DNA of 64,000 nucleotides from SAR324 cluster bacterium. GTDB taxonomy: Bacteria > SAR324 > NAC60-12. The DNA lies in contig JANQJU010000007.1 in the NCBI GenBank assembly GCA_028281495.1, positions 62,001-126,000 on the forward strand, written 5' to 3'. Under the pieces are notes generated by a model that saw only the letters and a program-made list of their open reading frames with translations, was not told the origin of the DNA and did not search any database. The position numbers were made by a program, and so were the translations under genes. Positions 42,389 to 50,139 of this stretch are shown piece after piece. The first letter of the stretch is position 1. Every line of letters starts with the position of its first letter.

Positions 42389-43545
42389 TGCTCAAAGCTT
42401 TCCAATTTACAGAAATCGGTGTTCACGTTTTGTCCTCATCGGGAGTAATGTGGCTGGTCATAGTATGCTATATCTTGTGGTTTCGAAAGGAGGCAAGAAA
42501 AGTAAAAAAAAGTCCAAAAGTTGCTGACTACCTGAATAACAAAAAACTATCCATCAAACCTCTTCCAGTAGAAAAATTGACAAGGCCAGAGAGCTTTCGA
42601 GTGAGCACTGCTTTACAAATTGGTACAGTGTTATTTGCAATTTTTTGGATCATTATATTCGTGCTCTTAAGTTTCTTTTTCTACATAAAAAGATCAACAG
42701 GATTGCTACCATTATTCCAAATTAGCGTATTGAGTGGTATTTTTATTTATATCAATATCCTCTTTTTTCGAAGCGTGCGGATGGCCTTGGGACGAATTAT
42801 TGTCGATGAGCAGAGTCTTACTTATAAACCGTTTTTAGGTTTTCAGCGAAAGGTCTTATGGAAGGCTTTGACAAAAATTAGAGTAGATTCCACGAATAAC
42901 TATCATGAGTTTTTTGTCGTCAGGACATTAAAAGGAAAGATCTATTTATCCTATTATTTACAAAATTTCTCACGGATTCTGTCGATAGTGATGTCAAGGA
43001 CTCAACAAAACTATACTCCAGATCGGCTGGATACCAGTTATCTTGATAAACCTAAAGGTGCTTGGTTCGTAATGTTCTGGCTTGCATGTCTGGTGGAAGT
43101 AGGCAACTGGACCGACATCTTGCAAGGAGAATTTCCAGATTTATTTCGCAGTTATTCTTTTATAGTATCGGCCATATTTTTATGGGCTGTATGGCCCTAT
43201 AAAACGGTTCTCTATAGAGATCATATTGTGCAATACTCTTTGATTTCAAAGGTAAAGCACGCATATTCAGAAATAGATGAGCTGAAAGTAGAGTTGGAAT
43301 ACGATTATCGAAGAAAAGGGATGTTTGTCACAAATTCGATTTCGAAGAAAAAATCGAAACTGAGCTTAGCGATGAAAAGAAAAAAGCTTTTTCAAAGATA
43401 TGAAAATACAGAAGATCCTGATAGCTCCGAAATCATCACGCATGTGGGAGATACGATTAATATTTACTGGGCAATTCGGTATTTATCTCAAAATTCAGAT
43501 CGATCAGTGAGGCCATTCAACAACACACCCTTGACGTTGGTTTAA
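42388..43545 (+). CDS. Multi-pass membrane protein of unknown function
   Basis: A 385-residue protein I do not recognise. Hydrophobic segments lie near residues 12-31 (GVMWLVIVCYILWF), 74-95, 103-124, 225-240 and 262-280; the stretches between are basic. The region VDEQSLTYKPFLGFQRKVLWKALTKIRVD and a similar later unit (YRDHIVQYSLISKVKHAYSEIDELKVE) look like a PH-like membrane-associated beta fold repeated twice. The ATG overlaps the stop of the 38-residue gene. Base composition is lower in G+C than housekeeping genes here. Confidence 0.6.
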   Translation: MLKAFQFTEIGVHVLSSSGVMWLVIVCYILWFRKEARKVKKSPKVADYLNNKKLSIKPLPVEKLTRPESFRVSTALQIGTVLFAIFWIIIFVLLSFFFYIKRSTGLLPLFQISVLSGIFIYINILFFRSVRMALGRIIVDEQSLTYKPFLGFQRKVLWKALTKIRVDSTNNYHEFFVVRTLKGKIYLSYYLQNFSRILSIVMSRTQQNYTPDRLDTSYLDKPKGAWFVMFWLACLVEVGNWTDILQGEFPDLFRSYSFIVSAIFLWAVWPYKTVLYRDHIVQYSLISKVKHAYSEIDELKVELEYDYRRKGMFVTNSISKKKSKLSLAMKRKKLFQRYENTEDPDSSEIITHVGDTINIYWAIRYLSQNSDRSVRPFNNTPLTLV

Positions 43546-43670
43546 AAAAACTCGGAGGCTTCCCGAGGTGAAGGCGAGTATGCTACCTTCAAGTAATAGA
43601 ACATCCTGCTTGATGCTAAACTCGGAAGGGCTTAAAATATTGTTTTGTTCATCTTCTTCGAGAGGTCTTT

Positions 43671-43970
43671 ATGTCCCCATCACTAGAACAAGCGTTTCAA
43701 CAATTTGCTGATTTGCCTACGCCTCTTCAAAACAAGGTCGCGGCTTACCTGCAAAAGCACAAAGACGAAATTCTTCAACAGGTCTCCAAAGAAAAGGCTT
43801 TCAAACAAGAGCAAACCCATTCTGCTCCGCAAACCAAAATCGATCCAAAACAAGATCCTTGGTCTAATCCTGATCTTCCCATAACCACTGCCCATTCCGG
43901 TCTCGGTGATATGGCTATCAATCATGACCATTACGCTTGGGGAACTCCTAAAAAGCATCCTCATGAATAA
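43671..43970 (+). CDS. Candidate antitoxin of a VapBC-like pair
   Basis: A 99-residue hydrophilic protein. The first 40 residues form helices (LEQAFQQFADLPTPLQNKVAAYLQKH), similar to small prevent-host-death or DUF2281-like antitoxins, and the rest is proline-rich and flexible, as expected of a toxin-neutralising tail. The start of the PIN-domain gene overlaps its last eight bases (ATGAATAA), typical of antitoxin-toxin order. No ribbon-helix-helix or AbrB motif is clear, so the antitoxin class is open. Confidence 0.65.
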   Translation: MSPSLEQAFQQFADLPTPLQNKVAAYLQKHKDEILQQVSKEKAFKQEQTHSAPQTKIDPKQDPWSNPDLPITTAHSGLGDMAINHDHYAWGTPKKHPHE

Positions 43971-44376
43971 AGTCTTCGTTGATACTGTCGCGCTGATTGC
44001 CATTGGCGATGCTGATGACAGCTTGCATGAAAAAGCAATGCAAATGCGACAACTCCTCATCCACCAACAATACCACTTTGTCACTACTGAAGCCGTCCTA
44101 CTCGAACTCTGTAATGCTTTCAGTTCTCCCTATAAAAATTTGCGACAGACCGCGATTGATACAATTCAAGACATTCGGAAGTCCTCAAGATGGACTGTGA
44201 TCCATGTGGATCGGACCTTGTGGAATCAAGGCTTTGATCGATTCAAAAGCAGAGAGGATAAAACTTGGAGTCTCATTGATTGTATTGGGATGATTGTAGC
44301 CGAGAAGCACAACATCACCGAAATCTTCACTCACGATGATGATTTCCAACAAGCTGGTTTTACCATCCTCATTTAG
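43963..44376 (+). CDS. PIN-domain toxin (VapC-like)
   Basis: A 137-residue PIN-domain nuclease. The acidic active-site positions are visible: D7 in VFVDTVALIAI, E43/E48 in TTEAVLLELCNAF, D106 in WSLIDCIGM and the DDD at 125-127 in IFTHDDDFQQAGF. VapC-type toxins cleave tRNA or rRNA to stop growth. It overlaps the upstream antitoxin-like gene by eight bases, so the two are co-translated. The pair lies directly before the end of the convergent eCIS effector gene. Confidence 0.85.
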   Translation: MNKVFVDTVALIAIGDADDSLHEKAMQMRQLLIHQQYHFVTTEAVLLELCNAFSSPYKNLRQTAIDTIQDIRKSSRWTVIHVDRTLWNQGFDRFKSREDKTWSLIDCIGMIVAEKHNITEIFTHDDDFQQAGFTILI

Positions 44377-44402
44377 GGGTTTAGTGCTCTCATCCTGAGG
44401 TT

Positions 44403-45749
44403 TTATTCATTTTGATCGAGTACCAACTCCCAGTTTGTTAATCCCAGCATGATGTCTTCTTTTAATTGGTGAAGTGAGCCACTTTGGCCTTTGTAGGTGC
44501 ATTTTATATTGCTGCCCCTAGCTCCAATTTCTTGGATTTGAAAATCGGCACTTCGTTTGGATTGGAAATCGGTGTAAATTTCACCAGCCATTGGATCGTA
44601 GTATTTCCCTTTGGCATTCACGAAGGCCGCCGTGTGCATCGAAAACAAATAATAGTCTGAGATGGCTCCATCTATTTTTATATTACCCTTGATTTTACTA
44701 TCGATGAAATGGGGCAGCTTTAAAATAATGGGGGCTTGACCTTCGCGATGAACGTATTCTGTAGAAGCTTCGTAGCCATATTGCTTCAATAGTTCCACAA
44801 ATCCATCTGACATATTTTCGCAGTTTCCCACTAAGTAAGTTTCTGGTTCATATTCTTCTCCTGGAATTCCAAAAAATTCTCCCAAGTCGTATTTGCGACT
44901 ATCGTATTGAAATCCGTGTTTCATAAATTTTTCGAACAATTGATCTACACTGGGGCAACCTTCAATATTTGGGTCTTGTGTTACTTTTTCTGACATCTGA
45001 TCAAGAGCATTCGTGGTTGGTGTAATCGAAGCAGGGACTTCGATGCCCAAGAGGCCAGCAAGCGGTCTCGCAAAGCTCCGTACTTCCGGGTCGAGAGGCC
45101 TTTTGATGACATCAAGAAATCTTTGTTCATTCTTCGCTCGTACAATTAGCCTCGTATAGAGATTATCTCCTTTATCTTCCTGTTCGATTCGGCTGTAAGC
45201 CCGTTTCACGATTACTATATCTTTTGTTTTTTGTGCGTCATTTGCCTTTTGCACATCGACATCATCAATCAAATCGGAAACAAACAAATCTACAAACAAG
45301 TATTCATACAGTTTGATATACAAATCCGCTTCACTGAATCCAATACTATGTTTCTCATATTTTTCCCGCCTAGCGGTTAACTTAGGATCAAAATCTCCAT
45401 AGGCGTTGACGCGTTCAGCCAGATACTCTAAGCGATTCCACTTTTGTTCTGCGCCTGGCTTCCATCTGAAAGATCGATCGGACCAACTATCTTCACCAAG
45501 ATACTGCCTTTTTACCCTTTGTATTGGCATGTTTTGCATTCCTATCTGATCAGCTTCAACACCCGCCTTTAAGGTGTCGGGCAGGCCTGTTGGATTGATC
45601 GATGCTTGCAGTTTTCGTTGGGCTACCGTTTCGGAGCGATGATCGACCATTCTGCCATGGTGTTCCGGTTTCTTTTTCAACGGAGTGATCGATTCGGCAA
45701 AAGCCTGCGAGGGAGCAGCGTGCTGGGGCTTGTTTTGGAATTGAAGCAT
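44403..45749 (-). CDS. Candidate eCIS cargo with Cys-His-Asp (papain/transglutaminase-like) domain
   Basis: A 448-residue protein. Residues 12-52 form a leader (FAESITPLKKK, VDHRSETVAQRKLQ) nearly identical to that of the next upstream gene. GLPDTLKAGVE then recalls the beginning of a DUF4157 domain, but the HExxH core is absent and the protein passes directly to a different body. The C-terminal 150 residues show the order Cys310 (VGNCENMSDGFVELL), His372 (FSMHTAAFVN) and Asp385 (KYYDPMAGE), the arrangement of papain-like or transglutaminase-like enzymes. No signal peptide is present, as expected for cargo loaded into a particle. GAGGAGAACC precedes the ATG. It is last in the eCIS unit. Confidence 0.65.
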   Translation of the reverse strand: MLQFQNKPQHAAPSQAFAESITPLKKKPEHHGRMVDHRSETVAQRKLQASINPTGLPDTLKAGVEADQIGMQNMPIQRVKRQYLGEDSWSDRSFRWKPGAEQKWNRLEYLAERVNAYGDFDPKLTARREKYEKHSIGFSEADLYIKLYEYLFVDLFVSDLIDDVDVQKANDAQKTKDIVIVKRAYSRIEQEDKGDNLYTRLIVRAKNEQRFLDVIKRPLDPEVRSFARPLAGLLGIEVPASITPTTNALDQMSEKVTQDPNIEGCPSVDQLFEKFMKHGFQYDSRKYDLGEFFGIPGEEYEPETYLVGNCENMSDGFVELLKQYGYEASTEYVHREGQAPIILKLPHFIDSKIKGNIKIDGAISDYYLFSMHTAAFVNAKGKYYDPMAGEIYTDFQSKRSADFQIQEIGARGSNIKCTYKGQSGSLHQLKEDIMLGLTNWELVLDQNE

Positions 45750-45823
45750 GGTTCTCCTCGGAACAAGTTTAGCCTTTGAGCGGAGCGGATTTAACTTTCT
45801 GCTACCGCTTGATCGTTTTCAGT

Positions 45824-47689
45824 TTAATCGTTTTCAGTTTTTTCTTCTTCTTCAGCACCCGCTGCTTGGTTTGAGGTGGCATGATAGTGTTCTAAGGGGC
45901 TAATGACCCTTACGATGAGGGGACCACCTCCATTGACATCAAAGGTAGAGCCATCCGGTAGCAAAACAGTCACCCCGACACCTAAGATGGTGGCAGCGAC
46001 CTCTAAAATGATATCTCCAACGCCACCGGCCCAATCGCTTTTTTTGATCGCTTGGATCACATCGTCTACTTGATATCCTGCATTTTCGATCATATTTCTG
46101 ACTGCTTGGTTGGGAGGCTTTAAGCCTTGCAGAACCAACTGCACAGCATTCTTGGCACTCGTATTCAAGATAAACGCGAGTGCTCCGAAAACACATCGGC
46201 CGTCCGGTGCAATCCTGCGCAATTGAAGATGCCGTTGAGACAAAGCATTCGTTTGCTCCACTGTGGGATCATAGGCGTGTTGAGCCGACATACTCTTCGA
46301 AGAGTCCTGCATCCACTTTTTCGCTGTACTAAAATAGTTCCCAAAAGCTGTTTTTTTATCTTTATCAGGGGGGAAAAGTTTGGAAATTCCTTCTCGATTT
46401 TTGTTCGCCTGAGACATGTTTATTAATATTGCCTTATACTGCCGGTATACTTCAGTTAACGAGGTAAGGTTTGTCGCAGATTTTTGCCTGCTATCATTCC
46501 CTGCGATGATGGAGGACACATCCATTAAGAAACAATCCAACAGATTGGTCACTTCCTCTGGGGGGATTTGTTGGTTTTCCACCATTGCTTCCGCCATTTG
46601 GAATAAAACGTCGATGTAGGCCTTACCTCGTAGAGTGTAATAAACGGCTCCAAAAATATGATCCGGTTGCTGAACACCAAGTGTCGTAACGTGGATTTCT
46701 TCTGCCTTACCACCCTTCCCTTTCTTGGTGACGCCTGTGTTTATTCGAACGCCGGTCTCCTCCGGTTGGTCCTTTTTTTTCGCTGGCTTCTTCACTTTTT
46801 CAAATTGATCTCCCTCATCGGCAAGATCCAGTCCTTGTTGTTCCATCTTATAATCCGCGACATGGTGGATTCCAAACTCATGTGTCAGCATCCCCAATAC
46901 ATACCCAATGCTGAACTGTTTAAAATACCAAGAGGCAAGATGGACCTCCACATAACTCCCACGATCCGTAATATCCGCAGGAACTTTCTGTTTGCTGAGG
47001 ATAATGAAACAAGTCCGATCTCCCACGAATTCACAAATATCAGCATGTTGTAACAAAATGGCGATAATCTGATCGGCCTTTGTTTGGAATTCTTCGGAAA
47101 CGTTGGTGAAGACGAATTTTGCTGCCATTTGTAAAGGAGTGGAACTCGTTTTTGCCATCTGTTGTGGGTTCCGGACTCCTTGCGTATTCGATAGAGCCGA
47201 AGCCTTGTTACCCATGATATCTGCTTCCTGTTCCAGCTTTGGATCGCTGTTGATGGCCACCCCTTGGGTTTGAGAGGTCGACTTCACTCGACCTTGCTTC
47301 TGCTGAACCACGTGCCATGCTTCGTGAGGCAATTGTTTTTCCTGCCCTGGACCAATATGAATATTGCTTCCCTGGGCATAAGCATGCGCATTGAGTTGAG
47401 CCGGTCGAGAAGAATTATAATGCACATTCACATCATCCATAGAATAACCGGAAAGGTGTTCAAGACCAGATTTTAAGTGGTTGGGCAATCCGCCTTTTTC
47501 CTTTTTTTGGATGGGAGATGACGGTGTTGAGTTCTGCATGGCGGCTTGCAGCTTGCGTTGGGCGACCGTTTCAGGACGATTGTCCACAAAACCGACTTCG
47601 GGTTCTGTTTTCCTTTTTAGTTGAGGAATTGAATCGGCAAAGGTTTTTGATGGAGGAGCTGTTTTTGATTTGTCTTGGGCCTGATACAT
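45824..47689 (-). CDS. eCIS cargo: DUF4157 plus C-terminal OTU-like cysteine protease
   Basis: A 621-residue protein. Residues 14-52 hold the shared leader (FADSIPQLKRK, VDNRPETVAQRKLQ). DUF4157 spans about 68-165, with SGYSMDDVNVHYNS and the zinc-type motif PHEAWHVVQQKQGRV (H122, E123, H126). Residues 195-285 form a second unit with THEFGIHH at 269-276. The C-terminal 130 residues look like an OTU domain: catalytic-Cys motif APDGRCVFGALAF (D496, C499) and a distal LEHYHATS (H601), with GDIILEVAATILGVGVTVLLP between, as in deubiquitinases. DUF4157 proteins are known companions of eCIS and probably a loading or processing module. An OTU toxin would act on ubiquitin in a eukaryotic target; this is inferred from motifs only. 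Confidence 0.7.
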   Translation of the reverse strand: MYQAQDKSKTAPPSKTFADSIPQLKRKTEPEVGFVDNRPETVAQRKLQAAMQNSTPSSPIQKKEKGGLPNHLKSGLEHLSGYSMDDVNVHYNSSRPAQLNAHAYAQGSNIHIGPGQEKQLPHEAWHVVQQKQGRVKSTSQTQGVAINSDPKLEQEADIMGNKASALSNTQGVRNPQQMAKTSSTPLQMAAKFVFTNVSEEFQTKADQIIAILLQHADICEFVGDRTCFIILSKQKVPADITDRGSYVEVHLASWYFKQFSIGYVLGMLTHEFGIHHVADYKMEQQGLDLADEGDQFEKVKKPAKKKDQPEETGVRINTGVTKKGKGGKAEEIHVTTLGVQQPDHIFGAVYYTLRGKAYIDVLFQMAEAMVENQQIPPEEVTNLLDCFLMDVSSIIAGNDSRQKSATNLTSLTEVYRQYKAILINMSQANKNREGISKLFPPDKDKKTAFGNYFSTAKKWMQDSSKSMSAQHAYDPTVEQTNALSQRHLQLRRIAPDGRCVFGALAFILNTSAKNAVQLVLQGLKPPNQAVRNMIENAGYQVDDVIQAIKKSDWAGGVGDIILEVAATILGVGVTVLLPDGSTFDVNGGGPLIVRVISPLEHYHATSNQAAGAEEEEKTEND

Positions 47690-47771
47690 GGTTCACTCCT
47701 TATTAAAATTTGCAATAGACCTTTAAATATTTAAACGGTGTGGAATCGAAGCCTCAGATCGACACCGATTC

Positions 47772-47821
47772 ATCCAGCGCCGTTATAGACTCATAAATCC
47801 AGCGCCGTTATAGATTCATAA
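47772..47821. repeat. 25-bp tandem duplication between cargo and GH18-like genes
   Basis: Two copies of a 25-base unit (47772-47796 and 47797-47821, one mismatch) containing CCAGCGCCGTTATAGA. They lie just after the stop of the GH18-like gene, within the 142 bp before the cargo gene. This is a recent local duplication, not a mobile element. Confidence 0.7.
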
Positions 47822-47831
47822 AAGCCTGCCC

Positions 47832-50129
47832 CTATGGAAATTTTGCCACCCGCCGTTTGTGCAATACAATCACTACCATCGCGATCAGGCCGATACTGAA
47901 GAACAGCATCAGGATGATGGCTTGTTGTTCCTTCCAGTAGGGATCGCAGATCAAGGCGAATAGGAAGGTGACAGCGAGAGCTGCGAACAGGATCAAGGCA
48001 TAGCGGGGGAAATACCATTTGCGGGAGAGGGTATAGGTCCAAACCAGCAGCATGTAGACCAACCACACGACAACTCCAACAAACAATGCCACTCGCACGA
48101 GCCAACGGTGGGGGCACATGAAATTACACACCTGAGCCGACAACGAACTGATCGTTTTTTGGAAGCCTGTGGGGGGAATTCCCGCTGCCTGTAAAGAATT
48201 GGTAGCCACCTGATTGGCATCTGGGGTGAGAGGCAACGACCATAAGCCAATTCCCGAATAGTTCCATTCGGTATAATCGAAGGCATTTTGCAGGGTGGTG
48301 GCAACCGCATTCGTCGACGAGTTGCCTGATGCCGTCGTTGAAGCTTGAGACCCCGTTGATGAAGTGGTTGTTGGAGCCGTTGTGGTCACCAAAGGGACGA
48401 TCTTGCGTAGGAGGTTGTTGGCTTCTTGCACGTTGGGATGTTTGTCTAGCAAATCCCGAATGGATTTAAGCGTCTCCATGGTATCGAGGGGCTTACTGAA
48501 CACTTCGGGACGGTCAATGGTAATAAACAAGAGGTTGATATAGGGAGAAATCGCAAGGAGGTTGTCCAGCGTGTAAAATCCTTGATCGGGTTTCACTACC
48601 AGGTAGTAGGCTGGCACTGATAGATTCACATAATACTCATCGCTGGGCTGGGCCTGCTGAGTGCCGTTGAGGGTTTGTTTCAGTTTGGGAATGAAGGTGA
48701 GGAATCGCTGTTGCGCGGCTTCATCCAGACGGCGCAGGTTCAGATGGAGCGTGACCCCATCGGCCATGGTACGTTCCGGGCTGGTCCCAAGCGACAGGTA
48801 CGGTTTGAGCTGATTCAGCAAATCGCCTTCGCGCTTTTGTTTCACCAAGGCATCGATCTCGCTGACCAATTGATCATCAAATACGAGATTCTCTTCCGAC
48901 CATATTTCGTTTGAAACCACGGCGTCAACCTTCACGCGATAGCGATGGGCTTGGTCTACAAATTGAGTATAGGGTTTAGAATTTTGCCAATTGAGCGGGG
49001 AGCGAATCTGGTTATTGGTATCCAGCGTGTGGGTGAAATACTGAATCCGGGAATAGAGATGAAAATCGAGATTTTGAGGTGTCCCGGCGAGCCAGTATGG
49101 ATAGTAGCCAACAATGAAGTTCTGATACAGATCCGTGTCGGAAACCGTCTGGGCGCAACCGCAGCTACTTTCGGACCATTGAATGGCCTGGGCTTGCACA
49201 CCGGCTGGAATCACAGTTTTAGTAAACAAGGTTTCCAATTTGTCTTTGTCCGATTGAGTCAATGAAGCGAAACCAGCCATTTCTAATGCCAGCCGCCACA
49301 CGTCGTTCTGATAAAAAACGGTGTCGACCAAAGGTTGCAATTTTGCAATAGGCAGCGGCGAATAATCCACAATATTTAATGCGGTTTTCAACGCATCCAA
49401 GGATTGTTGCGTCACTGTATAGTTGGTTGGAGTTGGCGTTTGGGTAACGCTGCTGGATGAGGTCGCAATCTGAGATGTCGTGAGGGTGGTTGTGGTCGAC
49501 GTACCGGCAATGGCCACAGCAGGAGAAGCTGCTGCGGTAGATTGAGTGGCAGTCGCAGCGGTCGCAGCGGCCGCATTTGAAGTGGTTGCTAAGGTGTTGG
49601 AAGTGGTTGCCAAAGTATTAGAGGTGGTTGCCAAAGTGTTGGAAGTAGTTGCCAAGGTGTTGGAAGTGGTTGCGAGGGTGGTTGATTGTGACGTACTCGC
49701 GTTCGTTGAGGTGTCCGCAGTTCCTTGAGTGGGAGACGCCTGGACCGTGGTGGCGGTACTGGTTTGGGTTTGGGTTTGGGTGTTTTGCGGTTGGGCGGGC
49801 AACGGAACAATGAGTGTATCCAAATAAGAATCGGGAGTATCGGTTACGGTTTGGAGCATGGGACGGATTTGAGTCCGCAAAGCTTGTTTGGTGGCAGGGG
49901 TATTGATCATATCGGTCAATTGTTGCACCAGCGTTGCTTGAGCCGTCAATAGTGTGAATTCCTGTTGAGTGAGGATATACAGCGGGATGGATTCGGAGGT
50001 TCCCTGGGCAGAAGAAGTCGAGGACGAGGTCTTTCCTTGCAACAAGAAGGAGTCTGCGAACAACGGTAGCAAGCCTCCGACCGCTATCATCATTATTATG
50101 GTTCTGAACAGCCTTCGTATCCTAATCAT
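47832..50129 (-). CDS. eCIS-linked membrane protein with GH18-like region
   Basis: A 765-residue protein. It has an N-terminal membrane or signal segment (about 7-25) and a Ser/Thr/Gln-rich stretch containing about five copies of the heptad TLATTSN (about 150-186). A soluble region follows with VGYYPYW (about 339-345), YSRIQYFTHTLDTN and HRYRVKVDAVVSNEIW, resembling the first strands of GH18 chitinase-like barrels. Three membrane segments lie in the last 90 residues. The GH18 catalytic DxxDxDxE motif is not found, so a non-catalytic glycan-binding barrel is likely. AGGAG precedes the ATG. It starts 11 bp after the AAA+ ATPase gene, so it belongs to the eCIS transcript; a role in anchoring or releasing the particle is an inference. 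Confidence 0.6.
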   Translation of the reverse strand: MIRIRRLFRTIIMMIAVGGLLPLFADSFLLQGKTSSSTSSAQGTSESIPLYILTQQEFTLLTAQATLVQQLTDMINTPATKQALRTQIRPMLQTVTDTPDSYLDTLIVPLPAQPQNTQTQTQTSTATTVQASPTQGTADTSTNASTSQSTTLATTSNTLATTSNTLATTSNTLATTSNTLATTSNAAAATAATATQSTAAASPAVAIAGTSTTTTLTTSQIATSSSSVTQTPTPTNYTVTQQSLDALKTALNIVDYSPLPIAKLQPLVDTVFYQNDVWRLALEMAGFASLTQSDKDKLETLFTKTVIPAGVQAQAIQWSESSCGCAQTVSDTDLYQNFIVGYYPYWLAGTPQNLDFHLYSRIQYFTHTLDTNNQIRSPLNWQNSKPYTQFVDQAHRYRVKVDAVVSNEIWSEENLVFDDQLVSEIDALVKQKREGDLLNQLKPYLSLGTSPERTMADGVTLHLNLRRLDEAAQQRFLTFIPKLKQTLNGTQQAQPSDEYYVNLSVPAYYLVVKPDQGFYTLDNLLAISPYINLLFITIDRPEVFSKPLDTMETLKSIRDLLDKHPNVQEANNLLRKIVPLVTTTAPTTTSSTGSQASTTASGNSSTNAVATTLQNAFDYTEWNYSGIGLWSLPLTPDANQVATNSLQAAGIPPTGFQKTISSLSAQVCNFMCPHRWLVRVALFVGVVVWLVYMLLVWTYTLSRKWYFPRYALILFAALAVTFLFALICDPYWKEQQAIILMLFFSIGLIAMVVIVLHKRRVAKFP
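49582..49680. repeat. 21-bp tandem repeats inside the GH18-like gene
   Basis: Four full 21-base units and one partial unit, each like GTGGTTGCCAAAGTGTTGGA, code for TLATTSN heptads. Because the unit is a multiple of three, copy-number change would lengthen the linker without breaking the frame. Confidence 0.8.
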
Positions 50130-50139
50130 GTTTCAGCTC

